Positions 1-8,836 of a stretch of DNA of 64,000 nt are shown one piece after another (position 1 is the first letter of the stretch; the number at the start of each line of letters is the position of its first letter). A model generated the notes under the pieces. That model was not told the origin of the DNA. It saw nothing but the letters and a program-made list of their open reading frames with translations, and searched no databases. The position numbers and the translations under genes are program-made. The stretch is from Amylibacter marinus (lineage in GTDB: Bacteria; Pseudomonadota; Alphaproteobacteria; Rhodobacterales; Rhodobacteraceae). The stretch is from NCBI RefSeq assembly GCF_030160015.1, contig NZ_BSNN01000004.1, forward strand, positions 594,285 through 658,284. The letters run 5' to 3'.

Positions 1-832
1 CCACGGCCGTAACGCGGGCGCTGGATACTTGGATGCCAAACTTGGTAAAGGACTGTGATTTACGTTGGGGTTGGCCGGTATCGTCTAGAATTTTCTTGAC
101 GATGAACACGGTTTTGAACTGATCTCCATATTCCTTTTGATCGGTGCCTAGTGTTGCATTGGCGGAGCCGCTGGCGGGGCCTTCATCAAGGCGCACGCGT
201 TCTTCTACGCGGCGCACGATATAGATGCCGTTTTCCATTTGGCGTTGGAATTCATTGTTAAACTCGGTTTTTCCACCTTGGAAATAATCCTCGGCTGACA
301 GCAAGGCCGCCGTCGCGCCCAAGGTTTCTTGGAATGCGGGGATCAATTCTGTGCGCAACAGGTTTTCTGGTGTGCGGTACAGGCGTACCATGCGCAGGAA
401 TGCGTCTTGGTCTGCGGGCAATTCGTATCTGGTGGTGGCCGTCACCAGCGCATCAACCTGATCCAAGAAAACCAGTGATTGAGGCGCAAGGTTTGCACTG
501 GTTGAAGAGCCTTCTGACTCGGCAACAACACGGCCTAGGCCTTCGCGAGATGCCTGTACAGACATGGCGTTTTTCCATGCGTTTACGCGGCCAAACAGGT
601 ATGAATTATACCCTGTATCGGACACCATTTTTTCCTGACCGGTAATGGTCCGTACGTGATATTTATATCCTGGCTCGGCATAGAAGAAGATACCGTTAAA
701 CGCGCTGAACAGGAAAAAACCAGCGGCCACGATGTAGCCGATTTTCATATAGTCTTTTAATTTTTCTGGCACGAAACTGGTCGCGCCCCAAATAGCCAGC
801 GCCGCTACTACGGCGATTGTCATTCCATACAT
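1..832 (-). CDS. SPFH/prohibitin-like membrane protein, C-terminus cut off by the window edge
   Basis: The minus-strand reading frame stays open from the ATG at 832 to the left edge, so the C-terminus is missing. A Shine-Dalgarno AGGAG lies six bases before this ATG; a second in-frame ATG is three codons in. The start shows two hydrophobic stretches (roughly residues 4-15 and 26-43), then FFYAEPGYKYHVRTITGQEK, the way SPFH (band 7) proteins lead from a membrane anchor into the domain. Later residues are charged and helical with repeated E/R pairs (VRRVEERVRLDEG). The family scaffolds membrane complexes and proteases. The SPFH assignment is by overall look, not a diagnostic motif; a generic membrane-anchored protein is the alternative. 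Confidence 0.7.
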   Translation of the reverse strand, partial: MYGMTIAVVAALAIWGATSFVPEKLKDYMKIGYIVAAGFFLFSAFNGIFFYAEPGYKYHVRTITGQEKMVSDTGYNSYLFGRVNAWKNAMSVQASREGLGRVVAESEGSSTSANLAPQSLVFLDQVDALVTATTRYELPADQDAFLRMVRLYRTPENLLRTELIPAFQETLGATAALLSAEDYFQGGKTEFNNEFQRQMENGIYIVRRVEERVRLDEGPASGSANATLGTDQKEYGDQFKTVFIVKKILDDTGQPQRKSQSFTKFGIQVSSARVTAV

Positions 833-942
833 ATAACTCTCCTAATTATGTCAACAATGCTTACGTAATTACGAAAGCTAAGATTTCAATATGCGGGGGT
901 TATATCTATTTGGATGTTTTAGGGGAAGGTCATTAAATGAAA

Positions 943-968
943 AAGCCTACACCAAGGAATGTAGGCTT
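943..968 (-). terminator. Rho-independent terminator of the cryptic locus
   Basis: Inverted repeat AAGCCTACA / TGTAGGCTT with an eight-base loop. Read on the minus strand it ends in TTTTTC, as an intrinsic terminator should; on the plus strand no T run follows. Confidence 0.65.
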
Positions 969-1039
969 CTCTCGAGATTTAGAGGTGGCAAGCAAAGCTG
1001 ACGCTTTGGAGCCGGGTGTTCGAATTGGGGGGCTGCCCC

Positions 1040-1096
1040 CTAGACGTGCACCTCGCTCGTATCCTTCACCAGCTGCTCTGTTTTCCCAATAATCAT
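1040..1096 (-). CDS. Candidate 18-residue peptide ORF with a perfect Shine-Dalgarno
   Basis: The ATG at 1096 is preceded on the minus strand by aaaggaggtgcct, whose first ten bases match the 16S anti-Shine-Dalgarno CACCUCCUUU without a mismatch, four bases from the ATG counted after GGAGGT. The peptide is MIIGKTEQLVKDTSEVHV and stops at a TAG, followed by a G/C hairpin. It overlaps the 78-codon frame in another phase. Such a site in front of a very short ORF fits a leader peptide or small protein, but no similar protein is known to me. Confidence 0.35.
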   Translation of the reverse strand: MIIGKTEQLVKDTSEVHV

Positions 1097-1221
1097 AGGC
1101 ACCTCCTTTCGATTGTTTCATTGACCGGATGATGTATCCGATATCTGAATCAAAGCACGAGTTTGCCAAATCTCCAAATGTTTTTTTGTAAATGAAGTGT
1201 GAACAGGGCGTGTTCGGTAGG

Positions 1222-1252
1222 GGGGCTTGGGGTTTTTATGGCCCAAAGCCCC
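1222..1252 (-). terminator. Possible terminator of the sseA-aminotransferase operon
   Basis: GGGGCTT and AAGCCCC arms sit just past the aminotransferase stop codon. The T run on the minus strand is absent, so it may be only an mRNA-end hairpin. Confidence 0.35.
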
Positions 1253-1258
1253 TTTAAA

Positions 1259-2446
1259 TTAGGTGCGAATAACAGACACCACAGCGTTTGCGATGGTTTC
1301 GATTTTATCTTCTGTAACGCCTGCGATATTCAGACGGCTGTCGAAAACCATATAGATTGCGTGCTCTTCGCGCAGGCGATCCACCTGTGCTTCGGTCAGG
1401 CCAAGGCGTGAAAACATGCCGCGGTGATCGGCAATGAAATCGAAACGGTCTGAATTTGAGGCCTTGCGCAGGGCCTCGGCCAGCTTTTTGCGCGCGGACA
1501 ACATACCCAGGCGCACCTCTTCCAGTTCGGCCATCCAATCGGCGCGCAATTCTGGGTCAGACAGCACCATGGTCACAAGGCGTGCGCCGTGATCGGGCGG
1601 GAAGCTGAAGTTCTGGCGGTTCACATAGGACAGGTTGCCTTGGGTGATGGCATTGGTTTCTGCATCCGGCGAGATCGCCAAGATCAGGCCCGTGCGCTCG
1701 CGGTAGATGCCAAAGTTTTTTGAACAACTGGCTGCAATCAGCATTTGCGGGGCGCGCGCCGCCATTAGGCGCGGGCCGTAGGTATCCTCGATCAAGCCAT
1801 CACCAAAACCTTGGTAGGCGATATCGATAAAGGGGATAGCGCCTTTGGCCACGATAAGGTCTGCCACCTGATCCCATTGATCTTTGGTTAGGTTTGCGCC
1901 TGTTGGATTGTGACAACAGCCGTGTAGAACCACCACATCGTTTTGTGCGATGCCATTCAGATCAGCCATCATTTTGTCAAAATCTACCGCACAGGTTTCG
2001 GCATCAAAATAGCCGTATTTTCCCACCGGCACGCCAACATGTTTGGCGATGGTGAGGTGGTTGCCCCATGTAGGGTCAGAAAACCAAACGGTGCCGCCGG
2101 TGCCGGTCATTTTTACCAATTCCAGCACATGGTGGATGGCCCCAGTGCCGCCGGGTGTGGCGCAATAGGAAACCCGGTCGCGATCAACCGTATCGCCCAA
2201 GATCAGCTCGTGCATCACGGTGTGAAACCCACCATCCCCGATCAGGGCGGTGTAGGTCTTGGTGGTTTCTTCGTTCCACAGCTGTTTTTCGGCCTTTTTA
2301 ATGGCGCGCATGATCGGGGTGTTGCCCTGTGCATCCTTGTAGACGCCGACGCCTAGGTCGATTTTCTCTGGGCGTGGGTCTGCGCGATAGAGGGCCGACA
2401 GGCCGATGATGCGATCTGCGGGTTGTTTCTGTAGATTGGACAGCAT
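1259..2446 (-). CDS. Aromatic amino acid / aspartate aminotransferase (class I)
   Basis: PLP-dependent transfer of amino groups between aspartate or aromatic amino acids and 2-oxoglutarate. The 395-residue length is that of AspC/TyrB (fold type I, subgroup Ia). Visible sites: the Schiff-base Lys243 in SCSKNFGIYRERTG, the HGCCHNPTG loop with Asn180, and the cofactor Asp208/Tyr211 in FIDIAYQGF. Subgroup Ia members overlap in substrate range, so aspartate or tyrosine/phenylalanine preference cannot be told from sequence. It lies eight bases behind sseA on the same strand, so the two are very likely cotranscribed; both can act on cysteine-derived oxo acids, as aspartate aminotransferases make 3-mercaptopyruvate from cysteine. 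That link is inference. Confidence 0.93.
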   Translation of the reverse strand: MLSNLQKQPADRIIGLSALYRADPRPEKIDLGVGVYKDAQGNTPIMRAIKKAEKQLWNEETTKTYTALIGDGGFHTVMHELILGDTVDRDRVSYCATPGGTGAIHHVLELVKMTGTGGTVWFSDPTWGNHLTIAKHVGVPVGKYGYFDAETCAVDFDKMMADLNGIAQNDVVVLHGCCHNPTGANLTKDQWDQVADLIVAKGAIPFIDIAYQGFGDGLIEDTYGPRLMAARAPQMLIAASCSKNFGIYRERTGLILAISPDAETNAITQGNLSYVNRQNFSFPPDHGARLVTMVLSDPELRADWMAELEEVRLGMLSARKKLAEALRKASNSDRFDFIADHRGMFSRLGLTEAQVDRLREEHAIYMVFDSRLNIAGVTEDKIETIANAVVSVIRT

Positions 2447-2454
2447 GGTGTTTC

Positions 2455-3273
2455 CTAATCAGTAGCAATTGGTAAATCGTCGCGTGCGCCCCATTCAGAC
2501 CAAGAACCATCATATAGGGATGTTTCTGTATTCCCCAGTCTTGCAAGAGCCATGGCAAGAATTGCCGCAGTCACGCCCGAACCGCAAGAGGTAATTATGG
2601 GTTGTTCTGGGTCTAGGTCTGCATTTTGGAATTGTTTTCTCAGCTCTGCCTCGGGCAATAGGCGCCCCTGCGCATCCAATAGCAATTTGAAGAACAGGTT
2701 TTTGGAATTTGGAATATGCCCCGATCTGGTGTTGGGGCGCGGTTCTGGTGCCTGTCCCAAGAAGCGCGCATTGGGGCGGGCATCGGCGATCTGGGTCTTG
2801 GTGGTCAGCACCTGTTGGGCATTTACCACCCTGTTCGGATTTAGGGTGGCGTGATATTTCGCGGGGGTTGGCGTGCTGGGAGTGGTGGCAATTGGGTGGC
2901 CCTGTGCCAGCCATTGTGGCATGCCGCCCTCTAGCACATAGACCTGTTCATGGCCCATGGCGCGAAACATCCACCAGACGCGCGCGGCGGAAAACAGCCC
3001 CGCCGTGTCATAAACAATAACCGTGTCGGTATTCGATATACCCATGGCCCCCACCGCAGTGGCGAATGCGTCCGAGGTGGGCAGCATATGCGGCAAGTCG
3101 CTATCGTGATCCGCGATGGCATCTATATCGAAAAACTGTGCGTTCGGGATATGCTGCGCGTGGAACTCTGCGCGGCAATCGCGTTGATCGCTGGGCAGGT
3201 ACCACGAGGCATCCAAGATTTTTACGTGGTCTAGGTTTGCGGCTAGCCACTGGGGGGATTGGGATATTTTCAT
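2455..3273 (-). CDS. sseA: 3-Mercaptopyruvate / thiosulfate sulfurtransferase
   Basis: Two-rhodanese-domain sulfurtransferase that moves sulfane sulfur from 3-mercaptopyruvate to acceptors such as cyanide or thiols. At 272 residues it has the family length, with an inactive N-terminal rhodanese domain (to about residue 140) and a catalytic C-terminal domain. The active-site loop reads CGSGVTA with Cys230; this loop is typical of mercaptopyruvate sulfurtransferases rather than thiosulfate-specific rhodaneses. There is no signal peptide, so it should be cytoplasmic. It is the first gene of a pair with the aminotransferase just downstream. Confidence 0.92.
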   Translation of the reverse strand: MKISQSPQWLAANLDHVKILDASWYLPSDQRDCRAEFHAQHIPNAQFFDIDAIADHDSDLPHMLPTSDAFATAVGAMGISNTDTVIVYDTAGLFSAARVWWMFRAMGHEQVYVLEGGMPQWLAQGHPIATTPSTPTPAKYHATLNPNRVVNAQQVLTTKTQIADARPNARFLGQAPEPRPNTRSGHIPNSKNLFFKLLLDAQGRLLPEAELRKQFQNADLDPEQPIITSCGSGVTAAILAMALARLGNTETSLYDGSWSEWGARDDLPIATD

Positions 3274-3310
3274 CTGGCCTGCGTAGCGGTTTTTGTGGTG
3301 TCGCGCAAAG

Positions 3311-3340
3311 AAAAACGCGCCAAGGCTAGCCTGGCGCGTT
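3311..3340 (-). terminator. Rho-independent terminator after the Gly/Ala-rich small gene
   Basis: Arms AACGCGCCA and TTGGCGCGTT around an eight-base loop, followed by TTTTTC in the minus-strand direction. It separates the 91-residue gene from sseA. Confidence 0.65.
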
Positions 3341-3355
3341 TCGGGAGGAACCGAA

Positions 3356-3631
3356 TTACGTTGTAAACTTTTTGCGGATCACACTGACCAGCATCATCAC
3401 CGCAGCACCGCCAATCCCGCCAGATGCGGCGGCTGTACCCATGGCGGGGGTGTCTGCCAGTGTTGAAAGCGCGCCACCATTGAATGCGTTAATCACTTGA
3501 CCACCCAGACCGCCACCCAGCAGGCCCGTTAGGCTGTTGCCTAGGACCCCGAGGTTCAGGTTTTTTAGGAAAGCACCGGCACCATTTGCGCAGATTAGCC
3601 CTGCGACCATATTCAGCATCAATGTTTCCAT
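3356..3631 (-). CDS. Small Gly/Ala-rich membrane-associated hypothetical protein
   Basis: 91 residues, not recognised. The sequence has a hydrophobic start, a glycine-zipper-like middle (GNSLTGLLGGGLGG) and a second hydrophobic stretch near residues 65-84 (AAASGGIGGAAVMMLVSVI) before a basic tail RKKFTT. This suggests a small inner-membrane or membrane-inserting protein. GAGG lies six bases before the ATG and a terminator follows, so it is a plausible single-gene unit between smpB and sseA. No function is proposed. Confidence 0.7.
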   Translation of the reverse strand: METLMLNMVAGLICANGAGAFLKNLNLGVLGNSLTGLLGGGLGGQVINAFNGGALSTLADTPAMGTAAASGGIGGAAVMMLVSVIRKKFTT

Positions 3632-3693
3632 TGGAACCTCACAAATTTATTTGTCGAGCATACAGTCGCCCTAGGGGAGAGTGCAAGGCACGG

Positions 3694-4167
3694 CTAGCTG
3701 TTTTTTAGCAACCGTTGCTTTTGGCGCGACCAGTCGCGGTTTTTGCTGGTTTCGCGTTTGTCGGCCTGTTTCTTACCCTTGGCCGTGCCGATCAATAATT
3801 TCACGCGACCCTTGTCGTTGAAATACATCTTTAGCGGCACGATGGTCATGGCTTGGCGGCCCTTGGCCTGCCATAGCTTGGCGATTTCGCGTTTGGATAC
3901 CAGCAATTTACGGCGGCGGCGTTCTTCGTGGCCGAAATCACGGGCCTGTGGGTAGAGGGCAATGTAGGAATTAATTAGCCATAGTTCGCCGTCTTCTACA
4001 TCGACATAGGCCTCGGTGATATGGGCGGCGGCGGTGCGCAGGGATTTCACCTCTGATCCCATCAGCATAACCCCGCATTCCAAGGTATCTTGGATTGCGT
4101 AATCGTATCGAGCACGGCGGTTTTCCGTGATCATTTTATTATTATCAAAGGTTTTTTGCTGTGCCAT
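3694..4167 (-). CDS. smpB: SsrA-binding protein SmpB
   Basis: Binds tmRNA and brings it to stalled ribosomes for trans-translation. The start [23 protein letters not shown], the core GSEVKSLR, and the basic tail ([20 protein letters not shown]) are those of SmpB; 157 residues is normal. An upstream in-frame TTG at 4188 would add seven residues but has no better ribosome site, so I chose the ATG. tmRNA itself is not in the window. dapA lies upstream on the same strand, 69 bases away. Confidence 0.96.
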   Translation of the reverse strand: MAQQKTFDNNKMITENRRARYDYAIQDTLECGVMLMGSEVKSLRTAAAHITEAYVDVEDGELWLINSYIALYPQARDFGHEERRRRKLLVSKREIAKLWQAKGRQAMTIVPLKMYFNDKGRVKLLIGTAKGKKQADKRETSKNRDWSRQKQRLLKNS

Positions 4168-4213
4168 GGTCGGGTGGATATAATCCAATGTGGCGGCCCT
4201 GCCAAGGGCATAA

Positions 4214-4231
4214 CGCGCCCCGAGGGGCGCG
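4214..4231 (-). terminator. GC-rich hairpin between dapA and smpB
   Basis: CGCGCCC / GGGCGCG arms just after the dapA stop, followed on the minus strand by TTATG. The poor T run makes termination partial at best. Confidence 0.4.
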
Positions 4232-4236
4232 CAGGA

Positions 4237-5109
4237 TTAGTTTAGGATACCCGCAAGGCGCATGGCTGATGCGACCTTCTCTTTGGTGCTATCCTCTAAT
4301 GTCGTCATCGGCAGGCGCATTTCATCCGAGCAGTGCCCCAAAAGGGATGCGCCGTATTTTGCGCCCGCGGCACCAGGTTCTGTAAAGATGGCCTCGTGCA
4401 GGGGCATCAGGCGGTCTTGGTATTCTAGGGCCGTTTTATAATCACCTGCGGCCAATGCATTTTGGAATTCAGCACAGAGCTTGGGGGCGACATTGGCTGT
4501 AACCGAAATACAGCCAACCGCGCCGTGGGCAAATGCGCCAAGGGCGGATGCATCCTCGGCCGACATCTGTACGAAATCAGCGCCACATGACAGGCGTTGC
4601 TGGGTGATGCGATCCATTGACCCCACCGCGTCTTTGACGCCGATGATGTTATCCAGCTTGGCCAATTCGCCCATGGTGTCTGGGGTCAGGTCAATCACGG
4701 AACGTGCCGGAATATTGTAGATGAAAATCGGCAGGCCAATTTCGTTTAGCGCCGCGAAATGGGCATAAAGCCCACGCTGGGTAGGCTTGTTATAATAGGG
4801 TGTCACCACCAATGCGGCATCCGCGCCCACATCCTTGGCAAATTGCATCAGGCCAACGGCCTCGGCGGTGTTATTAGAACCAGCGCCTGCAATCACCGGC
4901 ACGCGGCCTTTGGTGTGTTCGACCACGACGCGGATCACGTGTTCGTGCTCGTCGTGGGATAGGGTGGCGCTTTCGCCGGTGGTACCAACGGGGACAAGAC
5001 CATGCGAACCTTGGCTGATTTGCCAGTCCACAAGGTGTTTCAACGCCACATCATCCACTGTGCCGTTTGACATAGGGGTGATTAATGCGGGCATAGAGCC
5101 TTTGAACAT
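4237..5109 (-). CDS. dapA: 4-Hydroxy-tetrahydrodipicolinate synthase
   Basis: Condenses pyruvate with aspartate semialdehyde, the first committed step to lysine and meso-diaminopimelate for peptidoglycan. Class I aldolase TIM barrel of 290 residues. Visible: substrate-binding GTTGES (residues 42-47), Tyr131 in YNIPARS and Schiff-base Lys159 in GVKDA. The start is the ATG at 5109 with GGAGG five bases upstream; an in-frame TTG four codons earlier overlaps that ribosome site and is rejected. It is divergent from the lytic transglycosylase. dapB, which takes the product, lies 29 kb away at 33.7 kb. Confidence 0.97.
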   Translation of the reverse strand: MFKGSMPALITPMSNGTVDDVALKHLVDWQISQGSHGLVPVGTTGESATLSHDEHEHVIRVVVEHTKGRVPVIAGAGSNNTAEAVGLMQFAKDVGADAALVVTPYYNKPTQRGLYAHFAALNEIGLPIFIYNIPARSVIDLTPDTMGELAKLDNIIGVKDAVGSMDRITQQRLSCGADFVQMSAEDASALGAFAHGAVGCISVTANVAPKLCAEFQNALAAGDYKTALEYQDRLMPLHEAIFTEPGAAGAKYGASLLGHCSDEMRLPMTTLEDSTKEKVASAMRLAGILN

Positions 5110-5259
5110 GCTGTCCTCCAAGATTGTTGATCATTCTATTGATTCTGGGCCTATTAGCGCGAATTGGCGCAAATGAATACCATCAATTTATATCACTAAG
5201 TTCTGACTTTGAAAAATTTGTGCAATCCCTTAGGGTTCGGCTAAGAAAAAAGGGCAGAT

Positions 5260-7203
5260 ATGAAAAAAATACTAAGAGCGGCGCTGTGCTTATCAGTGTT
5301 GGCCGTGGGCGGGCCGGTAATGGCAAATTTGGCACAGGATGGCAAACGCCTATCTGTAGCGCTACAGGCGATCGATGCAAAGAACTGGGCAGAGGCGGAT
5401 CAGCTCCGCCGCGGGCTACAGGATAAGGTGGCCCGTGATATGGTGGTCTGGGCGCGTCTGCGCGCAGGTCAGGGCGCGTTTGAGGATTATGTGGAATTTT
5501 TAGCGCGCAATGCAGATTGGCCGGGGCTGAAGCGTCTGCGTCGCAGTGGCGAGGCATCGATTGGATCAGGTGCTAATGCGCGCAGTGTGGTGGAGTATTT
5601 CGCGGCCCAAGCACCGCAAACAGGGGCTGGTGCGCTGGCCTTGGCGCGGGCTTATGGGCAGCTGGGTCAGGACAAGGCGGCGCGCGCCGCGGTGATTGCG
5701 GGCTATGTTAATCTATCCTTGACCGAGCGTGTTGAGCGCGAATTTATGGACCGCCATAAGCGGATTGTGTCGCGTCACTATCAGGAACGGATGGACAATC
5801 TGTTGTGGAAGGGTTGGCAGGGCGAGGCCTCGCGCATGATCCCGCTGGTGTCTGATGCACAGGGTAAATTGGCCCGTGCGCGCATCGGTCTGCAACGCCA
5901 AGAGCCAAATGTTGATGCGCTGATTGGCGCGGTTCCGCGTAGCCTAGCGGGGGATGGTGGTTTGGCCTACGACCGGTTTCAGTGGCGCATGAAGAAGGAT
6001 CGCTGGGATGAGGCGCAGGAGTTAATCATCGAGCAGACCAGCAAGAAGCTGGGGCGTGCAGAAAGCTGGGGCAGCCGGCGACGCGGGTTTGCGCGCCGCG
6101 CTATGCGGGCCAAGGACTATACCGCCGCCTATGGGTTGGCCAGCAAGCATGGTCTGAGCGCGGGGGCGGATTATGCCGATCTGGAGTGGTTATCGGGCTA
6201 CATCGCCCTAAAGTTTTTAAACAAGCCAAAGCTGGCGCGCAAACATTTTGAGCGTTTTGAGGGGGTGGTCAAAACTCCCGTTAGCCGCGGGCGCGCTGGG
6301 TATTGGCTGGGGCAGGTCTATGAGGCGCTGGGCCAAGACGGCCTTGCGCAGGCGGCTTATCGTGATGGTGCACAGCATTCCACAAGCTTTTATGGTCAGC
6401 TAAGTGCAGAGCGTCTGCAATTGCCCCCGGATGCCAGCCTGATGGGCGATGTGCCCAAGGGCCGTTGGCAGAAATCCAGCTTTGCTAAATCCGAGGTATT
6501 GCGCGCGGCCCATTTGCTACATCACGGGGACCGTCCGGTAATGGTGCGCTGGTTCTTGGCGCATATGGCCGAGACCATGGGGCGCGATGATATGGCGATG
6601 TTGGCGGATTTCGCGCTAGAGCTGAACGAGCCTTTTGCCGCATTGGGCATTGCCAAAGAGGGGGCCAAGCGTGGGATCACCCTGCCCACGGCCTATTACC
6701 CTGTTACGGATTTGGCGGATTTCTCGCGTGATGTAGCGCCCGAGGTTGCCATGTCTATTGCGCGGCGCGAAAGCGAGCTGAACCCTGATGCGATCAGCCA
6801 TGCGGGCGCGCGCGGATTGATGCAGATTATGCCTGCCACCGCCCGCAATGTGGCCAAGGAAATTGGCGCCGAGTATTCCAAGAACCGCCTGACGTCTGAT
6901 TGGAAATACAATGCCACCCTTGGCACAGCCTATTTGGCGGGGCTGTTGGAGCGCTATGATGGCAACTATCCGCTGGCCTTTGCGGGGTATAATGCAGGGC
7001 CGCACCGTGCGGATGACTGGATCGCCGAATATGGCGACCCGCGCGATTCATTGGGGGATCCGGTGGACTGGGTCGAGCACATCCCCTTTCGCGAAACCCG
7101 CAATTACGTGATGCGTGTGATGGAGAGCCTGCATGTGTACCGTGCGCGTATTCATGGCGCGGTAGGGGTTGTGCAATTGCGCGCGGATTTAACCCGCGGC
7201 TAG
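5260..7203 (+). CDS. slt: Soluble lytic murein transglycosylase (Slt70 type)
   Basis: Periplasmic enzyme cleaving the glycan strands of peptidoglycan to 1,6-anhydromuramyl ends. An N-terminal signal peptide (residues 1-22, cleavage near VMA-NLA) is followed by about 450 residues of helical, TPR-like superhelix and a C-terminal SLT domain. The catalytic residue is Glu504 in IARRESELNP; GLMQIMPATA and AFAGYNAGPHR are the other domain signatures. At 647 residues it matches the Slt70 plan. It faces dapA, and its stop codon overlaps that of the DMT gene on the other strand. Confidence 0.94.
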   Translation: MKKILRAALCLSVLAVGGPVMANLAQDGKRLSVALQAIDAKNWAEADQLRRGLQDKVARDMVVWARLRAGQGAFEDYVEFLARNADWPGLKRLRRSGEASIGSGANARSVVEYFAAQAPQTGAGALALARAYGQLGQDKAARAAVIAGYVNLSLTERVEREFMDRHKRIVSRHYQERMDNLLWKGWQGEASRMIPLVSDAQGKLARARIGLQRQEPNVDALIGAVPRSLAGDGGLAYDRFQWRMKKDRWDEAQELIIEQTSKKLGRAESWGSRRRGFARRAMRAKDYTAAYGLASKHGLSAGADYADLEWLSGYIALKFLNKPKLARKHFERFEGVVKTPVSRGRAGYWLGQVYEALGQDGLAQAAYRDGAQHSTSFYGQLSAERLQLPPDASLMGDVPKGRWQKSSFAKSEVLRAAHLLHHGDRPVMVRWFLAHMAETMGRDDMAMLADFALELNEPFAALGIAKEGAKRGITLPTAYYPVTDLADFSRDVAPEVAMSIARRESELNPDAISHAGARGLMQIMPATARNVAKEIGAEYSKNRLTSDWKYNATLGTAYLAGLLERYDGNYPLAFAGYNAGPHRADDWIAEYGDPRDSLGDPVDWVEHIPFRETRNYVMRVMESLHVYRARIHGAVGVVQLRADLTRG

Positions 7204-8057
7204 GATTTTGCGGCCCGTTCGCGCCAGAGGGTGAACAGCCCTGCACCCACCACAAAAGCGACCCCAATGGCGGTGGTATGCGTCAGCGTATCGCCAAAGA
7301 TGCTGACCCCTAGGATACAGCCAAACACCAGTTGCATATAGGCAAAGGGCTGCACCGCGCTGGCCTGCGCCACGGCATAGCATTTGATCAGCAGGAAATG
7401 CCCAAGGGATGCTAAAATGCACAGAAGCGCCATCCACGCCCAATCTTGGGGCGACATATTCTGCCAGTGGAATACCCCGATAGCGGTGGCAACGATTGCG
7501 CCTATGATGCCTGTCCAGAAGAAGCTGGTGCTGGGGGTGTCGCGCCGCGCGGCGTAGCGTGTTAGCAGGCCATAAAGTGCAAACATCAGCCCCGCGGATA
7601 GCGGGAATATCGCATGGATGCTGAACACCGCCCTGCCGGGCTGTAGGATGATCAGCATGCCCAAGAAGCCCACAAATATTGCCAGCCAGCGCCGCCAGCC
7701 CACCTGTTCGCCCAGTATTGGCCCAGATAGGGCCGTGATGATCAGCGGATAGGCAATAAACAGGGCGTAGCTCTCGACCAGCCCCAGATAGACAAAGCCC
7801 AGCACCATAACATAGACCTCGCCGACCAATAAAACCCCGCGGAGGACCTGTAGCCAGATCTGGCGGGTGCGCACGCTGTGGCCTTGGTGGCGGGTCAGGG
7901 CAATGACGAAGGCGGCAAAAAACCAATAGCGCACCATGATCACCATAAATACGTTATATTCCCCCGCGAGGTGGCGCGATATGCCATCCTGAAGCGCAAA
8001 AACCAAGGTGGTCGCAATCATCAGCATAATACCGAGTTTTGTGTTGTTTTCTGTCAT
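7200..8057 (-). CDS. DMT-superfamily EamA transporter
   Basis: Ten-helix inner-membrane protein with two EamA repeats; family members export amino acids, nucleotides or other metabolites. The frame is open to 8156, but MTENNTKLGIMLMIATTLVF at 8057 puts the first helix at the usual distance from the start, giving 285 residues. The motifs of the first repeat (FALQDGISRHLA) and the second (GLLTRYAARRDTPS) are visible. It follows mnmD by 58 bases on the same strand and shares a CTAG with the slt stop. The substrate is unknown. Confidence 0.88.
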   Translation of the reverse strand: MTENNTKLGIMLMIATTLVFALQDGISRHLAGEYNVFMVIMVRYWFFAAFVIALTRHQGHSVRTRQIWLQVLRGVLLVGEVYVMVLGFVYLGLVESYALFIAYPLIITALSGPILGEQVGWRRWLAIFVGFLGMLIILQPGRAVFSIHAIFPLSAGLMFALYGLLTRYAARRDTPSTSFFWTGIIGAIVATAIGVFHWQNMSPQDWAWMALLCILASLGHFLLIKCYAVAQASAVQPFAYMQLVFGCILGVSIFGDTLTHTTAIGVAFVVGAGLFTLWRERAAKS

Positions 8058-8115
8058 GTGGGGTGCCTTATTTGACCAAAGCCTAGCCCAGAGAGCGCTG
8101 TATAGATAGTGATTT

Positions 8116-8790
8116 TTAGGTGCGTTTACCGACCGCCATATGCCGTTTGCGGCCAAATCCAGCTATGCGCGTGACGTTAAATCCTGCATCTGTCAGGCGC
8201 TGGCGCACATAGCCCGCGGCGCTATAGGTGGCAAAGGTGCCGTGTGGTGCGGTATGTTGGCCCAAGGCGCACAACAGATCTGCATCCCACAGTTCTGGAT
8301 TTTTGGCAGGGCTGAAGCCATCTAGATACCATGCATCGGCCAAGCCATCCCAGCGTGGCAGGGTTTGGCGGGCATCCCCGATGATAATGGTTGCACGCAG
8401 TGTTGGCGTGTTGATCTGAAATCCCTTTTCCAATTGCACCAACATTTGTTCTGCTAAGGGGGAGAGTTCTGGCCAATGGTTCAGGGCGCGGCGCATGTGG
8501 GGGATTTCCATGGGAAAGGCCTCGAAGCTGGTGTAATTCAGCGGAGATGTATGCCCGGCCTCGATCCACGCCTGCCATGTGGCCAGCAGGTTTAGCCCCG
8601 TGCCAAAGCCCAGCTCTGCGATATGAAAATCGGGCGCAAAGCGCGCGGGCAGGTCATTGCCGCCGATGAATACATGGCGGGTTTCGCCCAACCCATCGTG
8701 TAGGGAAAAATAGGGGTCATCAAATGCCGTGGCGATCGGCGTGTCGCCATCGCGCCATGTTAGTGCGGCGTTTTCGATCTGGTCGGTCAT
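8116..8790 (-). CDS. mnmD: tRNA 5-methylaminomethyl-2-thiouridine methyltransferase domain protein
   Basis: SAM-dependent methylation of the wobble uridine (nm5s2U to mnm5s2U) in tRNAs, the activity of the MnmC N-terminal domain. The 224-residue protein contains only this domain: SAM-binding ELGFGTGLNLLATW, the DAWYLDGFSPAKNPELW active loop and FATYSAAGYVRQRL are diagnostic. The C-terminal FAD oxidase domain of enterobacterial MnmC is absent, but a stand-alone FAD oxidoreductase starts 46 bases away on the other strand, which suggests a split MnmC. Confidence 0.9.
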   Translation of the reverse strand: MTDQIENAALTWRDGDTPIATAFDDPYFSLHDGLGETRHVFIGGNDLPARFAPDFHIAELGFGTGLNLLATWQAWIEAGHTSPLNYTSFEAFPMEIPHMRRALNHWPELSPLAEQMLVQLEKGFQINTPTLRATIIIGDARQTLPRWDGLADAWYLDGFSPAKNPELWDADLLCALGQHTAPHGTFATYSAAGYVRQRLTDAGFNVTRIAGFGRKRHMAVGKRT

Positions 8791-8836
8791 GGTGTTTTGC
8801 CCTAGATAAACCCCAAGAATAGAAAGCGGCGCGCGA

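Larger units (their letters stand above)
933..1169 (-). other. Cryptic locus: overlapping short ORFs, hairpins and a terminator
   Basis: No recognised gene. On the minus strand a 78-codon frame opens at a TTG at 1169 with GGAG just upstream; inside it sits an 18-codon ORF with a far better ribosome site (separate entry). On the plus strand a 51-codon frame runs 937-1092 with AAGG seven bases before its ATG. Three hairpins are visible: 1027-1040 (GGGGGC/GCCCCC with almost no loop), 993-1008 (CAAAGC/GCTTTG) and 943-968, the last followed by T residues only when read on the minus strand. That points to a minus-strand transcript. It could be a small RNA, a short-peptide gene or a decayed remnant; I cannot decide. 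Confidence 0.4.

Noticed and set aside
334..645. 103-codon plus-strand frame near the left edge
   Set aside because: It lies opposite the truncated SPFH-like gene, which has a ribosome site, membrane spans and coherent composition.
1005..1035. tRNA or tmRNA fragment suggested by GTTCGAAT
   Set aside because: The bases flanking the T-loop-like heptamer do not pair, no acceptor or anticodon arm is found, and no tmRNA tag reading frame is seen.
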